The notes under the pieces: generated by a model
What the model was told of the DNA's origin: nothing
Database searches by the model: none
What the model saw: only the letters and a program-made list of their open reading frames with translations
DNA from: Haliclona indistincta
Taxonomy: Eukaryota > Porifera > Demospongiae > Haplosclerida > Chalinidae
Assembly: GCA_964017065.1 (NCBI GenBank)
Contig: OZ024787.1
Location: forward strand, 6,073,301 to 6,137,300
Reading direction: 5' to 3'
Length of the DNA stretch: 64,000 bases
Shown here: piece after piece, positions 38,398 through 50,775 of the stretch
Numbering within the stretch: the stretch's first letter is position 1
How the letters are laid out: every line of letters begins with the position of its first letter
Made by a program: the position numbers and the translations under genes

Positions 38398-39749
38398 TTA
38401 ATATTTTACAATCAACCAATCAAGTGAGTAGTTCACTACAAATTGTTTTGGTTTACCTAGTGCTATAGACTGCAGATAGTCAATACACACTTGGCGTACA
38501 CTGGCTGGATACTGTGACATCTTGGTCTGAGCAATAAAATCAAGTACCAAACTGTGCGATGGATGATCAAATCCTTCTCTGAAACATTCTGTCAGGTCGA
38601 TCTGTATGTCACTAGGACTCTGCAGTGTATAAGCAACATTCATTTCGTCTAGGACACTTGTAACTGATGATGTGAAGTGGTATGGACGTTTCATCTCATG
38701 GAACCAGAATCGGGCACACAGCTCACATAATGGGTTACTGGGAGAAATCGCAATAAGTAACTGACCTGCATGAACAGTTTATCATGATACCAAGTATGTA
38801 TGTAGGAGTAGCATAACAAGGAGGGCAGGAACTGTTCAAAAAAACAGAGGAAGACCACTTCTCCCTAGGCCTACTCACAATTCATAAAACTTTTTGCTTG
38901 CAATATGAAACTGCTTCTACCTAGCTCTCTGCACCACCGGTGACCTACAACAGTCAGGCATGAATATGCAGGCAGTCATCACTGGACCTGACTGTCATAG
39001 GGTCACCGGCACTCACTAACAGATAGAATATCAGCTTAAAATTCTCTCTCTCTCTCTCTCTCTCTCTCCATAATTTCTCATTTGTACTATAACATACAGG
39101 AACTATCACCTGATGGCTTGAGTAACTTTAGCATTGCAGCTAATGCCTTCTCAACTGAGGTCACATAGTAGAGAGAGTGTACTGCATAGACCAAATCAAA
39201 GTTTGGAATTGAATCTGTCATGATTTCCTGAATATCAGCTGAGATCAGTCGAGCATTGACATTTGCTATGGGCTGCAGTAGCTCTTGAGCTTTTTGACAC
39301 GAGATAGTACTGATATCCACTCCTACATACTGAAGTGGCTGATTGGGAAATTGTTCTACTATCTTTTCCAGAATGAGCTTGTCTGTCCTACCATCTCCAC
39401 AACCGACACTGCACATTCTGAATGGTTTCCCCTCATTTATGAGGCAGCAAGCAGCATTGGCGATAAAGTTTATGTTGGAAACACGTTGAGAAGCAGACTA
39501 AACATAGATAAAGTCTACAGTAAGCTTTACCATTTTTACTTTTTAAACACCTACTCGTTTGTGCCATTGTTTCTGCTGTACAGTGTACTCTTCGTCATTC
39601 AAGTCCGCACTGTAAGACGGCATAGACGACGGATGCTCTAAAAGTAACTCGTCTAGCTTTTGTAGCTGATCCATATCGACAGCACATGCGAGGATAGCTC
39701 CGAAAATATTATGATCATGCAACTTGTCACTTCCGCAACATGCAATCAT
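38398..39749 (-). CDS. SAM-dependent methyltransferase, histamine N-methyltransferase-like
   Basis: Three exons, 39749-39555, 39497-39110 and 38765-38398, sum to 951 bp and 316 residues (human HNMT 292). The SAM-binding core is visible: motif I MCSVGCGDGRTDKLILEKIV, then LQYVGVDIS with the acidic residue ending the second strand, NVNARLISADIQE, and FDLVYAVHSLYYVTSVEKAL with motif III/IV. The latter resembles the IHMIQMLYYVKD region of HNMT. The C-terminal half is divergent (FTSSVTSVLDEMNVAYTLQS). The class I methyltransferase fold is secure; the substrate is not. HNMT-like genes are numerous in invertebrates that lack a histamine role. The donor CGA|gtaggt was chosen because it keeps phase 0. 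Confidence 0.8.
39043..39068. repeat. (TC)n microsatellite
   Basis: Thirteen TC units inside the last intron of the methyltransferase gene, where they supply part of a purine run on the coding strand. Confidence 0.9.
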
Positions 39750-39818
39750 ATGACATGCAGGTACAAATTAAAAATGGCTTTTCACCACGTGGTTCGTTTC
39801 TTTTATAATGATTTATGG

Positions 39819-42800
39819 TTAATGTGTACAGATTAAAATTTTGTGCCCGTACTGAATATTCTTGTTGCTAGGAAAAACTAAAACAGAATAGTATCCTCCT
39901 GGACGAGCCTCGCTGTACCATCGTCCATCACCAATTCTTTCGATCGTACTCATTTTGGTTAATTTTTCATTATCTGCTGTTACTTCCCAGACACTCTTCA
40001 CTGACACAAGGCCCTCTACCTCCACAACAGACCTGTAAAAATACCATCAGTGAGTTGCAGCAGTATCAACATGAACACACAAACCTGAAATGTTCATGTG
40101 CTGTGATAGTGATCTCGACACAATCTTTATAGTGCAGAGATATTCTAGTATACAAAAGCAGCACACTTATAAGCACAGTGGATACTGTATTGATCTAACC
40201 TCCAATAACCAACCACTCCAGTACCCTTGAACTCTCTTACAGCAAAGGAAGAAGAGGAAGATGGAGAGAAGAAAGCACTAGATGGAAGATACAACCACCA
40301 ATGAAGAGCTCCATCAAGATTTTCATTATAAAAGTGAGTGTTTCTAGTGACTCGAAATGGAATAATTGTGCCTGAGAAAAACAGACAATGAACATTGCAA
40401 AACATGTGTATGGTGTATAACCAGCACAAAACTGAATTTTCTGCTTGCTAAACCCCCAGCAATGATACAGTGAAATTTGCACACATGAGTGAGATAATAT
40501 TCACAAGGGTCAGAGTTCACCAGAACCAAACAAGAGTTCAATGGAACACATACCCTGTGCGCTATGCAATGTGCAGAAATTGATGTGAATGCTACTCCTA
40601 GTGACTTCAGTGTGAACTATTAGAGTTCAGTGAACACGCGACTAATTGTTTGCTCAGTCTCACAATTGTGGCACACCCACAAACCGGAATGTTCTAATCG
40701 GCAATGTTGCTAATACGAATACATGGCCATAGCACGCGACAGGGGACTATCTCGACTTCGCAGGCGTCTTTCAAAGAATAAATATTCAACAACCAAGCTG
40801 TTGAGAGCTATTTCATGACAATCTTCGAACAGTAAGGCAGTAAACAGCCGCGTTTTTTGTACACACACATATATATATATGGACATAGCCAAACGCATAA
40901 CCCTCCGGCGCCTACGCACCCAAGGTAACAAGAAAGTCACTTACCAGTTCTCAAAAACACAGTCAATTCTTCAAGAGGAATGGTAAATGATGCTTTGTCT
41001 CCTCCATTGTAAATTTGACTGTGGTTAAACCAGTAGATCCACTGAGTTTCTTGACTACCATTCTTTGGAAATGTGACGATGACTTTTGCTGGATCTGATG
41101 TTACAGGAGCTACTAAAATGTCTTGTCCAAGTAAATAGTTGTATGTGTCTGGCTGAAACTTGTCTATAAGCTGTAAGAACACTTGAAAAGTAAGTAACGG
41201 AGCATGTATCACACCTTATCAATGAAGTCGTCGTGTTTAGCAAGAGGTGTAATAGAGCTTGCGCCATTTTCATATGCACCAGCTCCTACCGATAGTAGAT
41301 AGGGCACTAACATGTAATGTATGTCCACAAACCTACAGTCATCCAATAGCAGTGCATGTACGATATTACTGCAAAGCTTACTTCTTGTATATGCTCAGGG
41401 TCTCTTTATCAAAGCTCCACGGACGGTGTTCCTTGTTTCCTCCATTCTCCATCAGAGGTGAGAAAGCACCAAGCTGGGCCCAACGAATGAGCAGCTCTTT
41501 GCTGCGGCCTAGTACACCATCTCCAGATCTGTAACCACCAATGTCTGACCCAAAATTAGCATACCCTGCAATAAAAAACGAGCATGAGCTAACTATCTAC
41601 AACACAGTACACACGATATACCTGCCCATGCTGATTGTAGGTATCGTTTCAGAGCATTCTGAAGTCCGTCAAAAGTTGGATCCTGGTCACCAACCCATCC
41701 CGACAGCATCACATGACGGGGACTGTACTTAAGATACAATGGACCATACCTAATGACAAGCAATGAAAATGGATAACAAGCTCTCAGCAAGTTGGTAGCT
41801 AACCCATCCACAGGTCGTGACATGATTAGTCTGTTATCTCCAAGTTTTGCTCGAGAATAATCAAAGAAATCATTGTAGTAATCGTCTGAGTACTCGGCCC
41901 TACTGACCACACCCCCTTGCCCTTTGGCAACCACTAACTCCAGCAGATATGGATCGGTTCCATCACACTTCCATCCATCAATACCAAGCGAAAGCACCTG
42001 CAACAAAAATAGTTTTAAAATCTCTTTCTAAAGGAAAGTTCGAAATACGTACAAACTTTAGCAGCTCTATACCTGATCCATCTGTTGATGCCACCATTGT
42101 ACAGCACCTTTGTTAGTATAGTCCAGTAAACCTCCTTTACCATGCCACCATGAGATGATAGCTTGCTGACCAAGAGCATTTCTGAAACATGACAGAACAT
42201 ATTATTACCACTCTGTACTAATTAACGTGTTTATTAGCCTTTCAGACCTAATAAAATAGCCCTTGTCATGAGCTTCATTAAAATTAGAAGAGTCAGTGTC
42301 AATCATTGAAGTAGCCCAAAGGATGATGGAGATGTTACGTTCATGAAAAAACTCAACCATTTTCGAAGCATTTGGATACTTTTGAGTATCAAAGATGAAG
42401 TTGTTAAATCCAGTAGACCACCCTGAGTCAATGTCTACTGCACCAACCTGTTAGTAGTGGTATGGTAAGGGAAGACTAATAACAAGACCACCATAGTACC
42501 TGTATACCATGGTCTATATATTCTTGTGCATAATCAATCATTGAAGACTGATTTGCTCTATCATTTGATAGCCATACCCTGCAGTATAAAACATGAGCAT
42601 TAATTTTTTAATGAGCCTGTGATTGAACAGCACCCTTTTGATATTTGAGAACAGCATGCACCTTAATCTCCTTTAGAAGTAACTTATGCAATAAACTGAC
42701 CAATGATAGTGAGCCCATTCTGCATAGGGTGCACTTTTTAGAGTTGCTGGTGGCACAATATACTTATTCCGAAGCTCAAGACAGAAAGATACACTTGCTA

Positions 42801-42861
42801 GAACAATCACAAGAAGTAGAAGTAGTGTTAGCTCACACGTTGAGGTTCTGCTCTGTCCCAT
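39819..42861 (-). CDS. Glycoside hydrolase family 31 (alpha-glucosidase-like)
   Basis: About ten short exons begin with 42861-42701, 42578-42500, 42447-42248, 42181-42073 and 41997-41808, and end at TAA 39819. The N-terminus (MGQSRTSTCELTLLLLLVIV) is a signal peptide or anchor, so the enzyme is secretory. GH31 landmarks: VGAVDIDSGWSTGFNNFIFD; IILWATSMIDTDSSNF; ISWWHGKGGLLDYTN; LGIDGWKCDGTDPY with the nucleophile Asp; YLKYSPRHVMLSGWVGDQDP with the acid/base Asp; FGSDIGGYRSG; and LLGQDILVAPVTSDPAKV followed by beta-sandwich strands. Both catalytic aspartates are present. Exon 5 reads through a 54-bp intron (41807-41754) in frame, so an unspliced isoform would add 18 residues. The family includes alpha-glucosidases and alpha-xylosidases; the substrate is open. 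Confidence 0.88.
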
Positions 42862-43038
42862 GATGCAGATGGCTGCAAGCCGGCCAGCGAGCGAGGCATG
42901 CACTGCTCGCGTTCCGTTGGCGGGAAACTTTAGTCTCCTCCCACGTTAAAATGGCGACTGTTTTAGAGTTATGATCATGAACACCGCCTCATAATACACT
43001 CTAGATTTGGACTGACGAATGTATGGTGAAACAGCGAA
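42862..43038. promoter_or_regulatory. Short divergent promoter, GH31 / CHTF18
   Basis: 177 bp between divergent ATGs. The sequence is GC-richer near the GH31 start (GGCCAGCGAGCGAGG). A shared bidirectional promoter is inferred from the spacing. Confidence 0.5.
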
Positions 43039-46000
43039 ATGGAGGAATGGGACGCCGAAGAGTTCGATTTTGAGAGAATGTACGAGGAGGAGCTTGATAT
43101 GATGAGAGACACACTGGAAGGTCGTGATAGTTTCTTATGCTTGCAGCATAAAGATAATAGCATAATCTTGCAGGTCCTGATCCACCTCCTGCTGCTTGCA
43201 AATCTCTTTCTCTTGCCAGTCCTGACCTGCCTCCTGGAGCTGGACGGAAGAGACCATTAGAGGAGAGTCCACTGCCTTTTATGCCATCTCCAGATGAAGG
43301 TAACTAGAATGCACTTGTGATAGCAAGATTTTGTGCTGCATGCACACTGCAAAAAATTTGATGACTAATAAAAATCCAACTAGTATTGACACCAGTGATT
43401 GACACGTTAATTATTTGTGATATCTGTTGGTAATATTGCTTTCCGTCCTCTCTCGTGCACATACCTGTTTAGCTCCACATCGAAAGTTTCCTCGTCTCCA
43501 AGCAAACTCCACTCCTCCCTCTAGTGGTTTGACTAAATCCCATAAGCTAGGTCAACAGAAAAAGCTATCCTCTCAGTGGGAAGACAGTGATACAGAGCCA
43601 TCTCAGTCAGAAATGGATCGTGTAGCTGAAAACATTAGCAATCCTGTGTCAATACCTCGCACTGATTGGTCTGATGGCAAGGATTGGTATACTCCTCCTC
43701 GTCGAGAAAACAAGACAACATCAGCGGCTGGATCAGCTCATAGCTACCACAACCCCTCATCCATTGGTGGTGGAACAAGAGATGAAGAAAGAAGGAGAGT
43801 ATGGCGGAGGGCTCCTCCTGGAGCTCATGTCACAGTGACAGACAGTGATGGAGTACGTGTTTATCTGCGACTGAGACCATTAACAAGACTACTTGAGGTA
43901 GGATACTGCAGCAATGAGACATTTTGAATTATTTTCTTATACTATAGACGTCAAGACGGTGGGATTCTTCTCGTGCTCATTTGCTGTCAGTACCATTTGC
44001 ACAGTTGAGACAGAGAGTAGAAGAACAGGTTGGTGCCGTGATACAATACCTGATCAGTGTCATGATTTTTTCCTTCTAAGATGTACCAGAATTTCATAAA
44101 TCAGGGAAGGTTAGTGATGGTCATCTGCTGAAGACATGTTGACTTTCTCTTTCTTTCTGACGGTCTTCGATCAGGGAGCTCTCAGATGAACACTCACAAC
44201 CCTTATTTGATTCTGAAGATCCCAATGCTGACCTAGACAAAGAAAATGCCCCTGACGATAAGGCTGGAGATGAGAATGACGGTGGTAAAAAACAAGTTGA
44301 ATGTCACTTGTGGGTCGAGAAATACTCACCAAAAAGATTTACAGAACTTCTTAGTGACGATGTAAGTCTTCATCTTGATTTTTGTCTTATAATACTCCTA
44401 ATTCTTGTCAGGGTATCAATAGAACAATTCTCTCCTGGTTAAAACTATGGGATGAGGTGGTGTTTGGTAGAGCTGCTAGCTCTAACAAGCAGAAGGTTGT
44501 CAAGAAAAAAGACAGCAAACCACCTCAACCACAAAAAGCAATGAAGACAAGCAAGGCTAGACAAGATGAACTGCAGGATCCCACATCATTTGCTTCAGAA
44601 GAGGTGACTATACTCTATGCCTTCTCCAACCAGTAACTGAGTAAATTATACGCAGGCTTTGGATGATACTAGAAGACCCAAGTTAAGGGTATGTTCTTGA
44701 CTGGATTAGTTCATTGAAAGACTATTCTCTCACTGTAGGTAGCTCTGCTGTGTGGTCCTCCTGGTCTTGGTAAAACCACACTAGCTCACATCATAGCACT
44801 CCATGCTGGTTACAATCCTGTTGAGATGAATGCCAGGTACGTGAGCAGCAGCATGAAATATGTGGCGATTCCGTGTACTTCTTCAGTGATGATCGCAGCC
44901 CAGAGGTGTTTAGGAGCACTTTAGAGGCAGCTACACAGATGCAAGCAGTCCTCACTGCTGGCAGTAAACCAAATTGTCTTATCATTGATGAAATTGATGG
45001 AGCACCTCTGGTCTGTTCTGCAGAGTGTGTGTGTGCTCCACGTTCATGTCTGTACTTTACTATCACAGCCCGCCATCAATGTGCTTATAGAGGTGATCAA
45101 GAAAAAAGATGCAGGTTAGTTCCACTCATGTGCATAATTATATTATGTTTCATTTCTCAATGCTGTAGGTAAGAAGAAAAAGAAGAAAAGCTCTGGTGTC
45201 CTGTCTCGCCCAATCATCTGCATCTGTAACGACCAGTAGGTGTTTTGTGTGCTGTTTTCATTATTCTTTCTCTCACTAGATATGCTCCTTCCTTGAGGCA
45301 ACTGAGACAGTTGTCACTCGTGCTCTCATTTCCACCAACTGCTACTACTCGACTAGCAGCAAGATTGTATGAGGTGAGAAATAAAATAAGTAGACTCAAG
45401 TAGTAAGCCTCTCAGTGTGTGGTGAGCACCTATCTCTGGCGCTTTTAAACTTGAATGACTGTGCTTGTTTATGCACATATTGTTTGAAAGTATTAGACAA
45501 TAGAGACCTTTAGATTCACGTTACGTGTAACGCGTAACCTGTAACTTGCGTTTGGCGTTAGAGGTAAAATTCCGTAGGTGATTTAGATTTTACAAACGCC
45601 TCAAAATACTTCTGGTTAGACGGCTACACAGGAAGACGGAGAGCGATCAGAATCCAGGTTTTGCACCAAGACATTGCTTTTATACGCTAAAATCAACTGC
45701 CTGAACAAGTTTGTTGCCCCAGATGAGCGTCCAGCAGTGCAAGTGGCAAGTGAATCTACGGTTGCTCGTGTTCAGACGAGTGCTGCAGATGACAGACAGC
45801 GCATATCTAGATTTTAAACAGTCCAACATGTAGAGCAGGCACCGAGGTACATGCTTAACTATAACAAACGTGGAGCTGACATCATCTCGAGCAACAGGAT
45901 CTACAGGGAAACGGCCTACCTGTAGACGGGGTGCTACACGTTCAGAACGGGGAAATCGACGCGTACTCGAACGTGTGGCGATGCTCACGTGATCATCTAC

Positions 46001-47621
46001 ACGTTACAAGTTACACGTATGACGGAAAACGTGTAAATCTAAATGTCTCTATTCTTTTGTGTATTAGATATCTCGTCAGGAGCACATGAAGGCACCCACA
46101 TCAGTGCTGGTTGCTCTGTGTGAGAAAACAACCAATGATATTAGAGCTTGCCTCAACACCTTGCAGGTAAACATGCGCTCCAAATTTACTGTACCACATA
46201 TATGTTATTTAAATCCACACTACTACCATTCATTATTGTTCTTCTTTAGTTCATTCGACGGCAACAGAAGAGTCTAACATTAGCTACTGTTCAAAGTGTC
46301 TCTGTGGGTCAAAAAGATGCTCAGCGGAGTCTGTTCTCACTATGGAAGACTGTCTTTCAGCTACCTTCTACCAAAAAGTGAGCAAACAGTTCATGTGTTG
46401 AGTATTTATTGCCTCAAATGTTCCTGGAAACATGCCTAGTACACTGAAAAATAATATCGCTAACTTCATGTTGGTGTAGCAAGTCGTCACAGTACAGTGG
46501 TTTTATATTATGTGAAAAGCACCAACCATAGAGTGTAAACTGTCTTCAAGCAAGGAGTGGTAATGTACCATCCAAATAAGTCACAGATCATTCTTTAAAC
46601 TTTTTTTACTGTTGTGAAACCTCTGTGTCATTGTGTAGGCGTGGTGATAAGTTCATTAGAATGAGTCTATCATAACTTTGGGCAATATTCATAAATTTGT
46701 GGAAAAAATCATTCTCGTTGTCAACAGTTCCACTTTACTCACAGACACACACGACACACACTCAACAAGGGTCCTCTCAGAATCAGTGGTACAGTAGACC
46801 TGTTACAAGACACCCAACAAGGTTGGATCTGTTTAGTGACACTGGTTTTAGTGAACTCCTTCATTGTCTAGATGAGAGTACCAAAATGACAAGATTTAAT
46901 AACATGCTGACTACAGCTGCTGCTACTGGAGAATATGAGAGAGTTGCTAATGGTTAGTTTAAGAACTGCTCAACTGGTTATTATGTCATTGTGTCTGTGT
47001 GTGTAGGATTATTTGAGAACTATCTGTCAATGAAGTACAAGGATCCTAATCTTGAATCAGTTAGTCTAGTGCACTTTCACCTAACTAGCATGCATGGTTT
47101 AAACTTCATTTGCTCTGCATGTGTTGCGACTACAAGTCGATGCATCTTACATGTTTCATAACCCTAAGAGAGGTATAGGTAGTCTAGAACTTGAGAAATA
47201 CTGTGTGTTCATAACTTCAAAATTTTGTTTGCTTCAGATGACACATGTTCAAGACTGGTTCCTATTCCATGACATGTTACTGAACAAGGTCCATTCCAAG
47301 CAAGAATACCAGCTGTATGGATTTCTTCCCTTCCTCAGCGTCGTGTCTCATTACCTATTCTCCTCGCCCTCCTCTCCTCATGTCCGCTATCCTTATAGCC
47401 ATTTTGAGGTACAGTACAAATTTTGAGACTAAAATATGAAAGTCTAACACTGCAATCATAGGCCCAACAACAGTTACAGCGATACAAGCAACTAATCCTC
47501 ACTTTATTGACTGAAGTGTCTCCAGCAGTTAGACACACTTTAGATGTTGGGTCTCTATCTACATACATACTGCCACTACTACTGGAGACCATATCACCCA
47601 ATCTGAGACCAGTGAGTGTGT

Positions 47622-47655
<34 letters not shown>

Positions 47656-49375
47656 CCAAATAGTTTACTTGCTTATTGTTTATAATAAATTATGAAGTGC
47701 CTGTTATTTCATTGGATCCTGCAATTTACTTTATATTTTTTCTTTCTCTTTCAGGTTAACATGCAGCTGTACACTGCAAGAGAGAAGCAGCAACTAGCTG
47801 ATCTAGTGGACACTATGATATCATATAACTTGTCGTACCATCAGGAGAGGACTCCTGAAGGAAGCTACACCTACACCTTAGACCCGTTCGTCTCTCTAAA
47901 TACTCTGTCTCTCTCTTATGTCTCATGAATTCTTTAAATAAAAGAGTAGTGTTCTATTTTTCACACAGCAATGTTGAGGAACTATGTAGATTTTCTGGTC
48001 TCCCTCAAAGAAAGCAACTATCATACAGTATCAAGCAGCTACTAGCTAGAGAGGTATGCTAACTGTATTCAGTCTCATCCTTGGACCACACCCATAACTA
48101 TAGTATCGAATGTATGTGATGCGTTCAAGGACTGAATGTTATACAGTGGTATTATTACTTCTTGAAAGTGAAAGATGTCAACCGTATGACGTAAACTGTG
48201 TTCAAGCTGAATCAAGCAATGTTCAAACAAAGCACAAATCATGCTTTATACCTCCTCTTTGTTGCAAGAAGTAATGTACAACATGCATGAACTACAGTTT
48301 GATATGTATGCCTGCATACAATTATTATCATAGCCAAGGTAGATTGTGTGTTTCTGGTGGTGGGAGTGCAAATGACTGTTCAACAGAATTTCCGTAAAAT
48401 GTTCAAAATAAGTTACACACTCTTATTGCATTACAGATTGATTTAGAGAAGATGAGGAGGTCAGAAAGATTTGTTAGTAAAGGCAACGGGTCAGTTATAC
48501 TATGTTACATAAGCAGTGCTTGAGTGTATCTTCTTTTCTCTCAGTACTCAAGACAAAGTTAATAGTACTCCAGAGAGAAAAAAGCCTACTAGTAGTAAAC
48601 CTGTCTCATCCTATCATCTCCCTAAGCCTGTCAGTCCTGCCATTATCAAGGAAAAGGTAAGTACAGCGCTGGTAAAATGAGTGAGTATAATTAGTTGTGT
48701 TTTAGCGTCCAGTGGATTTCTTTGGCAGACCACTTTCTGGATCCAAGAAAGGTATGTAATGCGCATTTTGTTTAATGCATGCTCTGTTAGAAAATCTGAC
48801 ACTGGTGTTCATACTGTTCAGACATCTCAACCAAATTAGTGTAAAATTACAAAATGTATGTGTAAGAGGCTGGAAGAAATTTTTAGGCTTTAGTGTTTAG
48901 TTTAGGGGTTAGTTAAGTTAGGGTTAGCTTTAGTGTAAAAAAATTAAGCAGGGGCTCTGGGAGGGCACACCCCCCAATTTAATGCGACTGTACTTGGAGA
49001 TCACTCTTGCAGCTCTAGCATACTTGTTTAAATCACAGGCGCCATGACTGTTACCCGGCTCAGTCCCGTCCTGACTTTTAGTAACAATCCTGCTGTTCCA
49101 ATAAATTTTTGCATGAGAATCAGGTCAATTTGCAGAGCTGCGTGAGATCGGTGCTGATTGAATGCGTAACACTCACGCAGAATGCGTGTGAGTTGAGGTG
49201 TCTGACTGTTTTGTGATTATTAAGAAAATATCTGCACTACAATTTTTCAGGTGGTCTAGGTCAGAGCTCTAAAAAACTGAAGACACTTTCTTCATCTCAA
49301 CCTCTCTGGTTTCGGTTCAATGAGGGCTACTCTAATGCTGTTCGAAGACCAGTCAAAATATCGGACCTTCTCTAA
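43039..49375 (+). CDS. CHTF18: Chromosome transmission fidelity factor 18 (CHTF18)
   Basis: About 20 exons encode the large subunit of the Ctf18-RFC clamp loader, which loads PCNA and supports cohesion and the replication checkpoint. Diagnostic stretches: [28 protein letters not shown] spacing; Walker A region [40 protein letters not shown]; Walker B region [50 protein letters not shown]; and the C-terminal [23 protein letters not shown] that binds Dcc1/Ctf8. The first exon is acidic ([20 protein letters not shown]) as in homologues. Introns are mostly 40-60 bp. Two are much longer (45373-46068, holding a transposon; and the one before 49251). The gene appears intact. Confidence 0.95.
45499..46053. 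mobile_element. Non-autonomous DNA transposon (MITE) in a CHTF18 intron
   Basis: The ends form terminal inverted repeats: AATAGAGACCTTTAGATT (45499-45516) and its reverse complement at 46036-46053, differing at one of 18 positions. The 555-bp body contains no transposase. No clear target-site duplication was found. The body carries further GTAAC/GTTAC-rich stretches near both ends. Confidence 0.7.
47622..47649. repeat. (CA)n microsatellite
   Basis: About 14 AC units in a CHTF18 intron immediately after a GTGAGT donor. Confidence 0.9.
48741..49250. other. Long intron near the CHTF18 3' end
   Basis: Intron of about 0.5 kb with a degenerate TTAGGGTTAG-type stretch (around 48897-48930) and a CCCCCC-containing segment. 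No gene or complete transposon was recognised. Confidence 0.5.
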
Positions 49376-49628
49376 ACTACACTTGTTTGTGCAAAACCAT
49401 GTTTTTGTCAGATATACCGCAGTTGACATGAAAACCCGCAATTGATCTATCGGCTTATGTGCAGCTGGGCAACTCTGAGAATAATCAGCCTGTCTGCGTT
49501 AAATAAGCTATTAGTGAGAAATTCTATAACAACAGTTATACATGTACGTACGGTAGCTGCATGGGCAATGAATTTTGCGCATGGGCAAGACGTCAGTCAT
49601 AATCATTCAGGCAAGAGTGTTGTGAACA

Positions 49629-50402
49629 ATGCAAGTGTTGTTTGACCCAACACACTTTGCTCAGGGTCGCTTTCGACTTGCGTTCAAAGGAGTGTACTCA
49701 AAGCCTCCCTCGAAGAGAGGAAAGGAAGTGGTCGTGAAGAAATCCAAAGCGACGTGTACGTGGTATCCGTCTGACTGGGATACTACTAAAAAGATTCACG
49801 AGAAAGCTGCGGAACTGGCGCAAGGTTTCAATCAAGTTTCGAAACCCAGATATCCTATTTGTTTTACCGAGATCAGTATTATCAAGGTTACAAGCCGACC
49901 GAGTCCATCGGCAGCCAGACTTGGAGAGTGCTTGATCGTGGAAGATTTTATCGAGGGCGAATTTAAGAAATGGTGCAGTAACTACGGATACATATCCACG
50001 GAATCTCAGACCATGCCTGCGTTCATGCACTGGAGCTGGGTACACACTAGAGGCGAGCTGATGGTTGCAGATTTGCAGGGCGTATTAAAACCCGGTGGGT
50101 TCTTCTTAACTGATCCGGTCATTATGTCATTGAACTACAGCTATGGACAGACCGATACTGGAGCGGAGGGAATGATCATGTTCTTTTACCATCACAAATG
50201 CAATGAACTGTGTCAGCATCTGCCGAAACCTACTATCAATGATTTTCTATGCAGTGTTGTTCCATTTCAGCAGTTGGATGACTGCACGAGGAAGTTGGCT
50301 CAGCTCCAAGCTGCAACTACATTCACCTCTGACTTGAGCTTCAACCCTTATACCCGTCAAGTTGTAGCAAGTGTACTTCGAAGGGTTGCTGTTCGCAAGT
50401 AG
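49629..50402 (+). CDS. Stand-alone alpha-kinase domain protein, intronless
   Basis: A single exon encodes 257 residues that are almost entirely an alpha-kinase (MHCK/eEF2K) catalytic domain. Visible features: the N-lobe lysine block GKEVVVKKSKATCTWYP; FIEGEFKKWCSNYGYIS; FMHWSWVHTRGELMVADLQG with the D-x-Q-G catalytic segment; LTDPVIMSLNYSYGQTDTG; and the zinc-site signature FFYHHKCNELCQHL (His plus two Cys). Alpha-kinases phosphorylate eEF2 or myosin heavy chains; this one lacks the calmodulin-binding and Sel1 repeats of eEF2K, so the substrate is unknown. The absence of introns among intron-dense neighbours suggests a retrocopy or a lineage-expanded family. Key residues appear intact. Confidence 0.9.
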   Translation: MQVLFDPTHFAQGRFRLAFKGVYSKPPSKRGKEVVVKKSKATCTWYPSDWDTTKKIHEKAAELAQGFNQVSKPRYPICFTEISIIKVTSRPSPSAARLGECLIVEDFIEGEFKKWCSNYGYISTESQTMPAFMHWSWVHTRGELMVADLQGVLKPGGFFLTDPVIMSLNYSYGQTDTGAEGMIMFFYHHKCNELCQHLPKPTINDFLCSVVPFQQLDDCTRKLAQLQAATTFTSDLSFNPYTRQVVASVLRRVAVRK

Positions 50403-50775
50403 AAACTGTTGTTAAGACATCAGTTCTAGTGTAAAACAATGCAACACTATAATTCAGTGTGTGACTAAGAATACATTTGGACTTCAAAGCGCCTGAGGCT
50501 TCATAATGTAATAATGTATAACTAGTCATTGTGTACAGGTTACGCTTATGGAAGTAAATTAAATGTCGCAAAAGTGCAAGTACCGTATTCTACAACCATA
50601 AATTTCAATGTTGATCTAATTAAAGCATACACTCAGTACATTAAAACATGTGAACATAACATTAAAAAAAACTGTATATAATTATAGTCTACGCTAATAA
50701 CTCACTATAGTCAACAACAATGTGGTTATACAATTCTAGTAACAAAATGAAGTACACATTTGAAAGCATACAGTC
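50403..50775. other. Convergent 3' region, alpha-kinase / sacsin
   Basis: 373 bp of AT-rich sequence between convergent stops. Two ATTAAA sites on the plus strand (50558-50563 and 50619-50624) could end the alpha-kinase transcript. No gene was seen. Confidence 0.5.

Noticed and set aside
44791..45066. Antisense 91-codon reading frame
   Set aside because: Lies opposite the CHTF18 ATPase exons; shadow frame.
48890..48935. Telomere-like TTAGGG stretch
   Set aside because: Only one or two degenerate units inside an intron; better explained as simple sequence.
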